Source: Channa striata | Lineage: Eukaryota > Chordata > Actinopteri > Anabantiformes > Channidae | Direction of reading: 5' to 3' | NCBI GenBank assembly: GCA_033026295.1 | Contig: CM065173.1 | Coordinates: 16,926,517 to 16,990,516 of the forward strand | Length of the DNA stretch: 64,000 nt | Translations under genes and position numbers: made by a program | Shown: piece by piece, positions 34,981 through 47,217 of the stretch | Layout: each line of letters starts with the position of its first letter | Numbering within the stretch: the first letter of the stretch is position 1 | Notes under the pieces: model-generated | What the model was told of the DNA's origin: nothing | The model's input: the letters and a program-made list of their open reading frames with translations, nothing else | Databases searched by the model: none

Positions 34981-35599
34981 TACACACCATAAATAGCAAT
35001 TTCGTTTGTAATTCACTTTTGCATTGTAATTGCATTGTCGTTTAAATTGCAATCTCACGTGTTAACATATCCAACGGTGACAGGATGCTCAGTGCCTTTT
35101 ATTGTTTTCAATAAAAAGTGAGGTCCTTTTTTTTTTGGCCTAAAATAAGATTCCTTTTTTCAACTTTTTTCTTTTTTTTACCAAAGTAAAATGTTAGTCT
35201 TTGACCAAAGACAATGTGTTTTTCGGTGGTATACTGCATTTAATAATAGTTTACTAATTTAAACACACCCAGCCGTCTGTTCACTTAATCTTGGAGCTTT
35301 AATATTAATATCTCAGTTTTTTCAGTAAAAAAAAAAACAAAAACAAAACAACCCGCTTGCTTAAAAAAAATATACTGGAGTTTGACTAATACTGCATATA
35401 CTAACCTATAATTTTGGTTGCAATGTATGTATCCAAGCCTGCGTACAAGTATAACTCAGCCAAGAATATAAATATATTGTTGAATGTTTCTTTAAAAAGA
35501 ACCCTAGTCAGTACAGAAAATGATCTGTTAGTAATTATTCAATCCGTTTGAAGGAATAAATAATATGAAAAAGGAAAAACTGAAATATCACATTGGCCT

Positions 35600-37165
35600 A
35601 ATTATTCAATCCATTTGCACTAACAGTTGAAATTTAGCTCAGGTGCCTCACATTTCTCCTATTTTGTTGCTTAGATTTTTCTACACTTTGAATATAGTCC
35701 ACCTGTGGTAAATTGGATTGATCTGACATGATTTCGAAAGGCAAACACCAGATGATCTCACAGCTGACAATGTATACTGTATCAGAACAAAAGCTATGAG
35801 GTCAAAGGAACTCCCTGCAGAGCTCAGAAACATGATAAGAGCAAGGCACAAATCTGAAAAAAAAAATAAATAAATAAAAATAAAAATCTGCTGCTCTGCA
35901 GGTTTCCAAGATTACAGTGGCCTAAACAATCTCAAATGGAAGAAGTTTGGCACAATCTCGGCTATTGTAAGAGATGGTCGCCAGCCAAACTGAACAATCA
36001 GGGTAGAAGGGCCTTAGTAAGAGAGGTGTCCAAGAGCATGATGGTCACTCTAAATAAGATCCAAAGATTTTGTGTTGAGATGGAGTAATCTTCCACAGGG
36101 TCAACCACAACTGCAGTCATCCACTGCTCTGGGCTTTATGGCATAGTGGATAGAAGAAAGCCTCTACTTTGGCCTAAAAACTCAGCTTGATATTTAACTT
36201 GAAGTTTGCAAAAAAGTGAACCTAAGGATTCAGACTGCTAGACACAAGATTCACTAGTCTGATGAAACCAAGAATGAAATGTTTGGCCTCAATTCTACAA
36301 GTTATAAACCAGGCAGTGCTCATCACCTGCCTGTTACAATCCCAGCAGTAAAGCAGGGTGGTGGCAACGAGATGCTGTGGGGATCTTTTCCAGCAGCAGG
36401 GACCAGGGACTAATCAAAGAGCAATCTGAATGGAGTAATGTAGTAATGGAGTAATAACACCTGTTCCACAGCACCAAGGACTTTGGAGTAGCCTGAAGGT
36501 TTGCCTTTCAACATGACAACAATCCTAAACACACAGCCAAGACAACACAGTAGTAGCTTAGGCACATCTCTGTGAATGTCCAGCCAAAGCCCTAACTTGA
36601 ACCCCATTGAACATCTACGGAGAGACCTAAAAATGGCTGTCCAAAGATGGTCCCCATCCAGCCTGACTGAGCTTGAGAGGATTTGCAAAGTGCCAAAAAT
36701 TCCCCAATCCAAATGTGCAAATGACTCAATGCTGTAATTGTTCATAGAGATGCTTCAACACAAAACATTTAATTTAAGTAATTTAGCAGACACATGAGGT
36801 ACAAGGCAAAAACATAATAATAATAATAATAACTGAAGTCACAGAGAAAACATTAAAGAAAAGTGCTTTGTGGAGAAGTGTTATTGTTTCTTGAGATGCA
36901 AGTCCAAGAAAAAAAAACAGTTTTTTGGGGTTTTTTTATGTCCATGGGAAGTTGTGGAAGTGTTACAAAGTACTGAGGAAAACGTCTAAATAATAAGTCC
37001 ATGTGATATTTTCATAACTTTACTCAGCTTTCTAAAATTTTTTTTTCACTTTGTCATTATGGGGTTTTGAGTGTATATTAATGAAGACAAATCTATTTAA
37101 ACATCCAGTATAAAGTTGAAACATTACAAAGAGGGCCTAAATATTTTCTGCTACCTTTACATTTC
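35600..37165 (+). mobile_element. Degenerate Tc1-like DNA transposon (copy 1)
   Basis: A plus-strand transposase remnant begins at 35796 (MRSKELPAELRNMI) and continues in broken frames to about 36740. The last part carries the Tc1 signature LNPIEHLRRDLKMAV (near 36596-36640) of the DDE domain. Non-coding parts also match fish Tc1 elements: a 'CTCAGGTGCC...TCCACCTGTGGTAAATTGGATTGAT' leader near 35638-35722 and a 'TTGTCATTATGGGGTTTTGAGTGTATATTAATGA' tail near 37050-37084. An A-rich interruption near 35857-35886 and several stops show it is dead. Exact terminal repeats were not resolved. Confidence 0.85.
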
Positions 37166-38172
37166 ACTAATCTATTAGATTCTGTATGTCCTCAAAGGAA
37201 CCTCTGTAGACATTCTGCTTTCATTAAATTTTGTGACGTAGAAATGTCTAAACATAAAAAGCTAAAGTCAAACAAAGCCTAATGTTACATTTGAATGCAC
37301 ATCATCAAGATCAGCAACAAAGTTCATCATCAAGGACAAAGACTATACAGGCTCTTGTTAAGATCAACGAGCTAACAGGCTAATGTGAATTAAATGACAA
37401 ACACAAAACAGAAAACTGAAAACTGTCTTATTGTGGAGTTGCATTTAGGTTTTTGCAAAGACTGATTTAAAATGTATGTGTGCGTATAGTAAAAATAATC
37501 AGGCTTGGATTAAAAGCTAACACATGATTCAGCAGCAAGATAAGAACAATATAGAAGGCAGAAAACTTAAAAAGATCAAGTGTTAGAATTTTTTTCTTGA
37601 AATGAAACAATAAATTGCACATATGGGAACAGCAAACACGACAGCCGCAGCTAAGACCCCGTAAATGAAAAACCTAGCCAAAAATTACAGTTAACACAAG
37701 GACACGTTCAACGAGTCACACTAAAGATCACAAAATCCAAATTTAAAGACACAAATTGTGGACACATTTTAACTAAAACATTTGATATATCAGATGCTCA
37801 TGGAAATTGATCACATTATCAGAGGGGACCACGAGTCCATACCAAGGAGAGCATCGACTTGTTCTGCTCAGCTGCAGAGCGACAGCCACAGAAAAAAACT
37901 GCAACGTTATTAAAAAGACACTGAATGAAACCATTACCGTTACTATTTCCACTCCAAGCCGAAGAACAGAGCACAGGTGTAATTTAAACAGCCTAAAAAT
38001 AAAAGAACTGCAGAAACCAAAAGCAGATGAATCTGACAGTATTGGCCAAATCTCCACACAAATGCTGAATGATTTGTTTTATATAAATATATAACCTATA
38101 TGAAAACTTTAATATGATTTCATGACTTTATATTCAAATAAGATTCGTTTATAAGCGTGACATTTTGCCTAC

Positions 38173-40563
38173 CTCAGGAGAACCATCACAATCGACAAAC
38201 ACATCAGCAAAGTCTGATGGACTTTTCCTCAGGGTCTGGTCAGCAGGCAGTGTGTTGTCATTATAAGATGATACGAACTTAAAGTCACTGGTTCTAGAAC
38301 CTGTCGTCAGATACGCGTCATAATTGTAAGTGCTGCGTAAAGTTCCTGTGCCGTCAACATCTGCGTAATTAGGAGGCAGATAAGCGCTGGGGATGGCGAC
38401 TGCTCCGTCAAACAACAGTCTGGGCTTTCTCCTGCGACAAAACCTCACACCCAAGATGATGATGATGAAGGTCAGAAAGAAGGTGGACACAGACACCAGA
38501 GCGATGATCAGGTAAGAGGTCAGTTTGGAATTCTTCTCATCATAAGAAATATCCTTCAGTTCCGGCACCTCAGCCAAGTTATCAGAAATAAGTAACAACA
38601 TGGAGCAGGTGGCAGAGAGAGAGGGCTGTCCGTTATCTTTCACTGCCACAATAAGGTTCTGTTTCATGCTGTCAGACTCGGAAATGTCCCGCTGCGTCCT
38701 GATCTCTCCGCTGTGGACACCGATAGTGAAAAGTCCCGGATCAGTGGATTTCACTATGTGATAGGACAGCCAGGCGTTCTGTCCGGAGTCCGCGTCCACC
38801 GCTATCACTTTGGACACCAGAGAGCCTCCGTGCGCAGCTTTGGGGACCAGCTCGGTCATGAAGGAGTTGCCCTCCGGGGCGGGGTACAGGATCTGAGGAC
38901 AGTTGTCGTTCACATCCGATATGAAGACACTGACGGTGACGTTGCTGCTGAGAGGAGGAGAACCGTTGTCTCTGGCCATCACGTGGACTTTGAAACTCCT
39001 GAACTGTTCATAATCAAACGACCTCACGGCGTGGATCACCCCCGTGTCTCCGTTCACTGATAGATAGGAGGACACCGGGGCACCGTTCACCTCACCAGGT
39101 AACAGAGAATAAATCACTGTACCGTTCTGTCTCCAGTCGGGGTCTCGAGCAGTGACGGAACATAAAGTGGAGCCAGCTTTGTTATTTTCAGTCACATATG
39201 CGCTGTACGACTGTTCCTCAAACACAGGTGGGTTGTCGTTGATGTCTGCTACAGACAACTGAACAGTTTTAGAGGAGGACAGAGGTGGAGAGCCCTCGTC
39301 AGTGGCAGTGATTGTAATATTGTAATCAGACACTAGTTCACGGTCCAGTTGTCCTGTGGTCACCAAAGAATAATAGTTTTTGATGGAAGGAACTAACTTA
39401 AAAGGGACATTTTGCTGAATGGAGCAGCGAACCTGTTTGTTATTCTCTGAGTCTCTGTCCTGCACGTTAAGTATTCCCACTTCTGTACCAGGTGACACGT
39501 TTTCTGGTACGGAATTGCTCAGTGACTTTAAGTATATTACTGGGGCGTTGTCGTTGATATCAGTTAGTTCAATAAGTAAAGTTGCATATGAAACTAATCC
39601 TAGACCATCTTTCGCGCTTATTTGCATTTCATATGATGTAACCTTTTCATAATCGATAGCTCCAACTACTCTCACCTCTCCTGATTTAGAGTTTAAAGAA
39701 AACATATTGATATTTTCATCTGAAACATGATCAAACTCATATGTAATTTCACTATTTAAACCATCGTCTGGATCAGTTGCGCTCACTGTAATAACCAGTG
39801 TATCCAGAGGAGAGTTTTCAGGCAGACTGGCTTTATAGATGCTCTGACTAAACACTGGTACATTATCATTGGCATCCAGGACAGTGACGTGTATCACTAC
39901 GGTGCCTGATCTTTGAGGTGAGCCACCATCATAAGCAGTAAGTAAAAGCGTAACCTCGTTCTTTTCTTCTCTGTCTAATTCTTTGTCTAAAACTAATTCG
40001 CAATATTTCCGTCCACCTGTCTTCGTGTTAACATTTAGTGTGAAATGATCATTTTGCTGAAGTGAGTAGCTCTGAACAGCGTTTTCTCCGATGTCTGCAT
40101 CATGAGCCTCCCCAACTAGAAAACGAGCCCCCTTGTCCGCAGATTCCCGAATTTCAATTTTAAGTGCTTCCTCTTTAAACTGTGGTGAATTGTCATTAAC
40201 ATCTTGAACGCGGACACTAATACGATGCAGCTCTAATGGATTTTCCAATACAAGCTCTTGCTTTACGACACACGAGGCCCTTTTCCCACAAAGCGCTTCT
40301 CTGTCGATCCGTTCTTGTACAATCAAATCTCCAGTGTTCAAATTTAACTCACAACACTTTAAACCGTTGTCCTCATTGTCGACACGGGCATTGCGAACAG
40401 ACAGTCTCCCCAAATCAAGTCCTAAATCCTTTGCGATATTTCCGACTACAGATCCACGTTTCATCTCCTCCGGAATGGAGTAGCTCACATCTCCATACAC
40501 TGGGTGGAGGAGAAGCAATACAAAAGCAAATCCGTAGTGAAGCGCAAACCTGCTGTGTCCCAT
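38173..40563 (-). CDS. Protocadherin variable exon 11 (intact)
   Basis: Complete 797-codon variable exon, the best reference in the window. Residues 1-24 are the signal peptide (MGHSRFALHYGFAFVLLLLH) and EC1 opens at GDVSYSIPEEM. The linkers QDVNDNSPQF, LDANDNVPVF, TDINDNAPVI, ADINDNPPVF and SDVNDNCPQI mark the ends of EC1-EC5 at about residues 125, 235, 340, 445 and 555. EC6 ends around residue 680. The membrane helix is at about 690-715, then RFCRRRKPR and a cytoplasmic tail containing PPNYADVDGTGTLRSTYNYD and ending FVDCDGSPE at a GTAGGC donor. It would be spliced to constant exons beyond the left edge. As a family member it acts as a homophilic neuronal recognition receptor. An in-frame Met 15 codons upstream (40608) is an alternative start. 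It is the tandem duplicate of exon 9. Confidence 0.95.
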
Positions 40564-41494
40564 TATTAAAGCCAAACTAACACCTGAATCTAGAAGAAAA
40601 TGCATCAACCGGGGATTCCAGACTACGTAGAATATTCATAATCTTAACACTACTGACATAAAAGCAAGTGGCTTCAATACAGTGCTACACAAAACTAGAT
40701 CCTTGCTTTATATCTATGCGGTGATAGGGGTGGAGAGTGACGGCGCATCCAAGTTTATTAGCGCACACTGACACCTTGAGTAATATTTGCGATATGACAG
40801 AGCGTGAGACTCTCTAAAGGACGTGGAAAAAGGACGTTTACTAAATAAGACAGAATGATGTTACTAAATCTAGGATTACACCACAATTTTATTTATACTA
40901 AGGTAAGATGGGAATATTTGATCTGATTAATGGTTATAATGGATATCATGTATATTGCAATGTTCTATGTATCACGCAACAGCTTAATGTAAAAAAACAT
41001 ACTCAGAAAACGGGAAATTTTTTTTTTTCTTTTCATTGTCAATATAGACAGTAGTCAATGCTGAATACCGGCCATGGTACAGTTCAAACTTATGGATAGA
41101 AAAGAGAGGAGATGGGATAAAGAGAACTACAATGAAAGTGAAAAATAAAATAAAAAACAAGTTTTGAAATGCCAAAGTTATTTGATATTTGAAAAATACT
41201 CCATGTATATGTGGGCCCGTATTGCGTATAATATTTAATAGATCCACAAACAAGCTGAAAGATGCGCATGATTTGAAAACTTGGTGTGAAAGCTTTAATG
41301 TCAGCTTATGAGTTAAAATACTAATCTATACGAAGCCAGTTCGAAATGTCCAAGTTGGAAAAGATAACATTTTATTTTTGCACACTTAATCCAACTCGAA
41401 ATGTAAATACTTAATTAATTTGCAAAATAAAGGAAAAATATGAGTATGTTAATATTCAAATAGGACTCGTTTATTAGCGTGAAATTTTGCCTAC
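40564..41494. other. Spacer between exon 12 donor and exon 11
   Basis: Near-identical copy of 31490-32406 with the exon 11 promoter. No gene was found. Confidence 0.7.
40759..40780 (-). promoter_or_regulatory. CSE of exon 11 (CAGT variant)
   Basis: Identical to the exon 9 element (CTCAAGGTGTCAGTGTGCGC on the minus strand), with GCATAGATATAAAGC nearer the gene. The exon behind it is intact, so the CAGT core is compatible with a maintained gene. Confidence 0.68.
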
Positions 41495-43887
41495 CTCAGG
41501 AGAACCATCACTATCACCAAAAGCATCAGCAAAGTCTGATGGACTTTTCCTCAGGGTCTGGTCAGCAGGCAGTGTGTTGTCATTATAAGATGACACGAAC
41601 TTAAAGTCACTGGTTCTAGAACCTGTCGTCAGATACGCGTCATAATTGTAAGTGCTGCGTAAAGTTCCTGTGCCGTCAACATCTGCGTAATTAGGAGGCA
41701 GATAAGCGCTGGGGATGGCGACTGCTCCGTCAAACAACAGTCTGGGCTTTCTCCTGCGACAAAACCTCACACCCAGGATGATGATGATGAAGGTCAAAAA
41801 GAAGGTGGACACAGACACCAGAGCGATGATCAGGTAAGAGGTCAGTTTGGAATTCTTCTCATCATAAGAAATATCCTTCAGTTCCGGAACCTCAGCCAAG
41901 TTATCAGAAATAAGTAACAACATGGAGCAGGTGGCAGAGAGAGAGGGCTGTCCGTTATCTTTCACTGCCACAATAAGGTTCTGTTTCATGCTGTCAGACT
42001 CGGAAATGTCCCGCTGTGTCCTGATCTCTCCGCTGTGGACACCGATAGTAAAAAGTCCCGGATCAGTGGATTTGACTATGTGATAGGACAGCCAGGCGTT
42101 CTGTCCGGAGTCCGCGTCCACCGCTATCACTTTGGACACCAGAGAGCCTCCGTGCGCAGCTTTGGGGACCAGCTCGGTCATGAAGGAGTTGCCCTCCGGG
42201 GCGGGGTACAGGATCTGAGGACAGTTGTCGTTCACATCCGATATGAAGACACTGACGGTGACGTTGCTGCTGAGCGGAGGAGAACCGTTGTCTCTGGCCA
42301 TCACGTGGACTTTGAAACTCCTGAACTGTTCATAATCAAACGACCTCACAGCGTGGATCACCCCCGTGTCTCCGTTCACTGATAGATAGGAGGACACCGG
42401 GGCACCGTTCACCTCACCAGGTAACAGAGAATAAATCACTGTACCGTTCTGTCTCCAGTCGGGGTCTCGAGCAGTGACGGAACATAAAGTGGAGCCAGCT
42501 TTGTTATTTTCAGTCACATATGCGCTGTACGACTGTTCCTCAAACACAGGTGGGTTGTCGTTGATGTCTGCTACAGACAACTGAACAGTTTTAGAGGAGG
42601 ACAGAGGTGGAGAGCCCTCGTCAGTGGCAGTGATTGTAATGTTGTAATCAGACACTAGTTCACGGTCCAGTTGTCCTGTGGTCACCAGAGAATAATAGTT
42701 TTGATTGAAGGAACTAATTTAAAAGGGACATTTTGCTGAATGGAGCAGCGAACCTGTTTGTTATTCTCTGAGTCTCTGTCCTGCACGTTAAGAATTCCCA
42801 CCTCTGTACCAGGTGACACATTCTCAGGTATGGGATTTTTCGGTGATTTTAAATATATTACTGGGGCGTTATCATTAACATCTGTTATATCAATAATCAC
42901 TTTTGCTTCTGAAGAGAGCCCATAACCATCTTTGGCTTCAACAAACACTTCATATTTTGAGCCCTCTTCAAAATCTATATCACCTGTCACGGTGATTTCT
43001 CCAGTTCTCTCATTTAACGAAAACAGCTTCTGTGATTTATCGGAGAGTCTGCTAAATTCATAAGTGACCTCTCCATTAACACCTTCGTCTGCATCCGTTG
43101 CACTTACCCTGATCACTGGGGTTTTCAAAGGTGAATTTTCTGGTAAGGTGGCTGTATATACGGCCTCAGAAAACACTGGGGCGTTATCATTAGCATCAAG
43201 CACAATGACGTGTATGACTACAGTCCCGGATCTCTGTGGAGACCCTCCATCCACAGCCGTGAGCAATAATTTCATTTCCTGCTGCTCTTCTCGATCCAAT
43301 TCTTTGTCTAAAACTAATTCACCATATTTGCTGCCCGCACTTGTGGTTTGAATACTGAACACAAAGTGGGGATTTGGTTCCAAACTATAGCTCTGAACAG
43401 AATTTTTCCCAGTATCCGCATCGTGAGCTGCATTAACGCGATACCTAGCTCCCTTTACAGCGGATTCTCTAATTTCCAGCTTTACAATATCTTTCGGGAA
43501 CACCGGCTTATTGTCATTTATATCCTGCACCTGCAGAGTCAACCGATGCAACTCCAGCGGGTTCTCTAGTAATAAGTCGAATTTGAGAACACAAGAAGGC
43601 TTCTCTCCACACTGCTCCTCTCGGTCTATTCTTTCCTCGACAAATAAATCTCCACTTCCGAGATTTATCCTGCAATACTGTTTGTCGCTTCCTTCCATGT
43701 CAACTCGAGCGTTGCGAGCAGAGAGTCTGCCCACCTCCAGACCAAGGTCTTTGGCGATATTTCCAACAACAGATCCGCGTTTCAGCTCCTCTTGAACGGA
43801 ATAGCTCAGGTCTCCGTGTGCGTAATGCACAACCAGAAGGAAAAATACAAAGCCAAGACTTTGAAAAACGAGCCACACATGCATCAT
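41495..43887 (-). CDS. Protocadherin variable exon 12 (one frameshift)
   Basis: Duplicate of exon 10, with signal peptide MMHVWLVFQSLGFVFF and GDLSYSVQEELKRG. The sole break is near 42699-42706 in mid EC4, where intact exons have TTTTTGATGG and this has TTTTGATTG: one T lost plus a substitution. Both sides are otherwise open: 400 codons for EC1 to mid EC4, and about 400 for the rest through the membrane helix and the tail ADAFGDSDGSPE at a GTAGGC donor. A single homopolymer change makes a sequencing error plausible. An in-frame upstream Met at 43905 would extend the leader by six residues. Confidence 0.87.
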
Positions 43888-44047
43888 CTCTAGTTTGCAC
43901 TTCACGATATAAAACAGAATAGCTTCAAGAATTAAACGACTTCTCGATCAGCATCTACGCTTTGTCGTCTTTGTTGAAAGCTATGGCGGATACAGGGTAG
44001 GTTTAACCCAACAATGGGTGCTGGGCAAAATAGGCTGAGTTCTTCGC

Positions 44048-44069
44048 TGGTCTATAGTGACACCTTGAG
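44048..44069 (-). promoter_or_regulatory. CSE of exon 12 (CACT variant)
   Basis: Identical to the exon 10 element, minus-strand CTCAAGGTGTCACTATAGAC, about 160 bp upstream of the ATG. Confidence 0.65.
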
Positions 44070-44689
44070 TACACACCATAAATAGCAATTTCGTTTGTAA
44101 TTCACTTTTGCATTGTAATTGCATTGTCGTTTAAATTGGAATCTCACGTGTTAACATATCCAAGGGTGACAGGATGCTCAGTGCCTTTTATTGTTTTCAA
44201 TAAAAAGTGAGGTCCTTTTTTTTTGGCCTAAAATAAGATTTCCTTTTTTCAACTTTTTTTCTTTTTTTTACCAAGTAAAATGTTAGTCTTTGACCAAAGA
44301 TAGTGTGTTTTTCGGTGGTACACTGCATTTAATAATAGATTACTAATTTAAACACACCCAGCCATCTGTTCACTTAATCTTGGAGCTTTAATATTAATAT
44401 CTCAGTTTTTTCAGTAAAAAAAAACAAAAACAAAACAAAACAACCCGCTTGCTTAAAAAATATATACTGGAGTTTGAGTAATACTGCATACACTAACCTA
44501 TAATTTTGGTTGCAATGTATGTAACCAAGCCTGCGTACAAGTATAACTCAGCCAAGAATATAAATATATTGTTGAATTTTTCTTTAAAAAGAACCCTAGT
44601 CAGTACAGAAAATGATCTGTTAGTAATTATTCAATCCGTTTGAAGGAATAAATGATATGAAAAAGGAAAAACTGAAATATCACATTGGC

Positions 44690-46275
44690 CTAATTATTCA
44701 ATCCCTTTGCACTAACAGTTGAAATTTAGCTCAGGTGCCTCACATTTCTCCTATTTTGTTGCTTAGATTTTTCTACACTTTGAATATAGTCCACCTGTGG
44801 TAAATTGGATTGATCTGACATGATTTCGAAAGGCAAACACCACATGATCTCACAGCTGACAATGTATACTGTATCAGAACAAAAGCTATGAGGTCAAAGG
44901 AACTACCTGCAGAGCTCAGAAACATGATAAGAACAAGGCACAAATCTGGGAAAAATAAATAAATAAATAAATAAATAAAAAATCTGCTGCTCTGCAGGTT
45001 TTCAAGATTACAATGGCCTAAACAATTCTCAAATGGAAGAAGTTTGGCACAATCTGGGCTCTTGTAAGAGATGGTCGCCAGCCAAACTGAACAATCAGGG
45101 TAGAAGGGCCTTAGTAAGAGAGGTGTCCAAGAGCATGATGGTCACTCTAAATAAGATCCAAAGATCTTGTGTTGAGATGGAGTAATCTTCCACAGGGTCA
45201 ACCACAACTGCAGTCATCCACTGCTCTGGGCTTTATGGCATAGTGGATAGAAGAAAGCCTCTACTTTGGCCTAAAAACTCAGCTTGATATTTAACTTGAA
45301 GTTTGCAAAAAAGTGAACCTAAGGATTCAGACTGCTAGACACAAGATTCACTAGTCTGATGAAACCAAGAATGAAATGTTTGGCCTCAATTCTACAAGTT
45401 ATAAACCAGGCAGTGCTCATCACCTGCCTATTACGATCCCAGCAGTAAAGCAGGGTGGTGGCAACGAGATGCTGTGGGGATCTTTTCCAGCAGCAGGGAC
45501 CAGGGACTAATCAGAGAGCAATCTGAATGGAGTAATGTAATAATGGAGTAATAACACCTGTTCCACAGCACCAAGGACTTTGTAGTAGCCTGAAGGTTTG
45601 CCTTTCAACATGACAACAATCCTAAACACACAGCCAAGACAACACAGTAGTAGCTTAGGGACATCTCTGTGAATGTCCAGCCAAAGCCCTGACTTGAACC
45701 CCATTGAACATCTACGGAGAGACCTAAAAATGGCTGTCCACAGATGGTCCCCATCCAGCCTGACTGAGCTTGAGAGGATTTGCAAAGTGCCAAAAATTCC
45801 CCAATCCAAATGTGCAAATGACTCAATGCTGTAATTGCTCATAGAGATGCTTCAACACAAAACATTTAATTTAAGTAATTTGGCAGACACATGAGGTACA
45901 AGGCAAAAACATAATAATAATAATAATAACTGAAGTCACAGGGAAAACATTAAAGAAAAGTGCTTTGTGGAGAAGTGTTCTTGTTTCTTAAGATGCAAGT
46001 CCAAGAAAAAAAACAGTTTTTTGGGGTTTTTTTTATGTCCATGGGAAGTTGTGGAAGTGTTACAAAGTACTGAGGAAAACGTCTAAATAATTAAGTCCAT
46101 GTGATATTTTTATTTAAATTTTCATAACTTTACTCAGCTTTCCAAAAAAAAAAAAAATCACTTTGTCATTATGGGGTTTTGAGTGTATATTAATGAAGAC
46201 AAATCTATTTAAACATCTACTATAAAGTTGAAACATTACAAAGAGGGCCTAAATATTTTCTGCTACCTTTACATT
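44690..46275 (+). mobile_element. Degenerate Tc1-like DNA transposon (copy 2)
   Basis: Same insertion as at 35600-37165, copied with the surrounding unit rather than inserted independently, since flanks match on both sides. The transposase remnant starts at 44888 and ends near 45835. The DDE-region signature reads SPDLNPIEHLRRDLKMAV near 45686-45740, slightly better preserved than copy 1 (SPNLNPIEH). Stops and the A-rich (AAAT)n interruption at 44953-44980 make it inactive. Confidence 0.85.
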
Positions 46276-47217
46276 TCACTAATCTATTAGATTCTGTGTC
46301 CTCAAAGGAACCTCTGTAGACATTCTGCTTTCATTAAATTTTGTGACGTAGAAATGTCTAAACATAAAAAGCTAAAGTCAAACAAAGCCTAATGTTACAT
46401 TTGAATGCACATCATCAAGATCAGCAACAAAGTTCATCATCAAGGACAAAGACTATACAGGCTCTTGTTAAGATCAACGAGCTAACAGGCTAATGTGAAT
46501 TAAATGACAAACACAAAACGGAAAACTGAAAACTGTCTTATTGTGGAGTTGCATTTAAGTTTTTGCAAAGACTGATTTAAAATGTATGTGTGCGTATAGT
46601 AAAAATAATCATGCTTGGATTAAAAGCTAACACATGATTCAGCAGCAAGATAAGAACAATATAGAAGGCAGAAAACAGCAAACACGACAGCCGCAGCTAA
46701 GACCCCGTAAATGAAAAACCTAGCCAAAAATTACAGTTAAAACAAGGACACGTTCAACGAGTCACACTAAAGATCAAAAAATCCCATTTTGAAGACACAA
46801 ATTGTGGACATATTTTAACTAAAACACTTGATATATAAGATGTACATGGAAATTGATCACATTATCAAAGGGGACCACGAGTCCATACCAAGGAGAGCAT
46901 CGACTTGTTCTGCTCAGCAGCAGAGCGACAGCCACAGAAAAAACTGCAACGTTATTAAAAAGACACTGAATGAAACCATTACCGTTACTATTTCCACTCC
47001 AAGCCGAAGAACAGAGCACAGGTGTAATTTAAACAGCCTAAAAATAAATGAACTGCGGAAACCAAAAGCAGATGAATCTGACAGTATTGGCCAAATCTCC
47101 ACACAAATGCTGAATGATTTGTTTTATATAAATATATAACCTATATGAAAACTTTAATGTGATTTCATGACTTTATATTCAAATAAGATTCGTTTATAAG
47201 CGTGAGATTTTGCCTAC

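Larger units (their letters stand above)
34799..38172. other. Long spacer between exon 11 donor and exon 10
   Basis: This 3.4 kb spacer holds the exon 10 promoter and a degenerate Tc1-like element (about 35600-37165). It is duplicated with high identity at 43888-47217. No host gene was seen. Confidence 0.7.
43888..47217. other. Long spacer between exon 13 donor and exon 12
   Basis: Second copy of the spacer at 34799-38172, with the exon 12 promoter and the second Tc1 remnant. A tract at 46146-46157 is pure A here and mixed A/T in the other copy. No host gene was found. Confidence 0.7.

Noticed and set aside
36410..36745. Minus-strand 111-codon frames at 36410-36745 and 45507-45842
   Set aside because: They are antisense to the Tc1 transposase remnant and are duplicated only because the spacer is.
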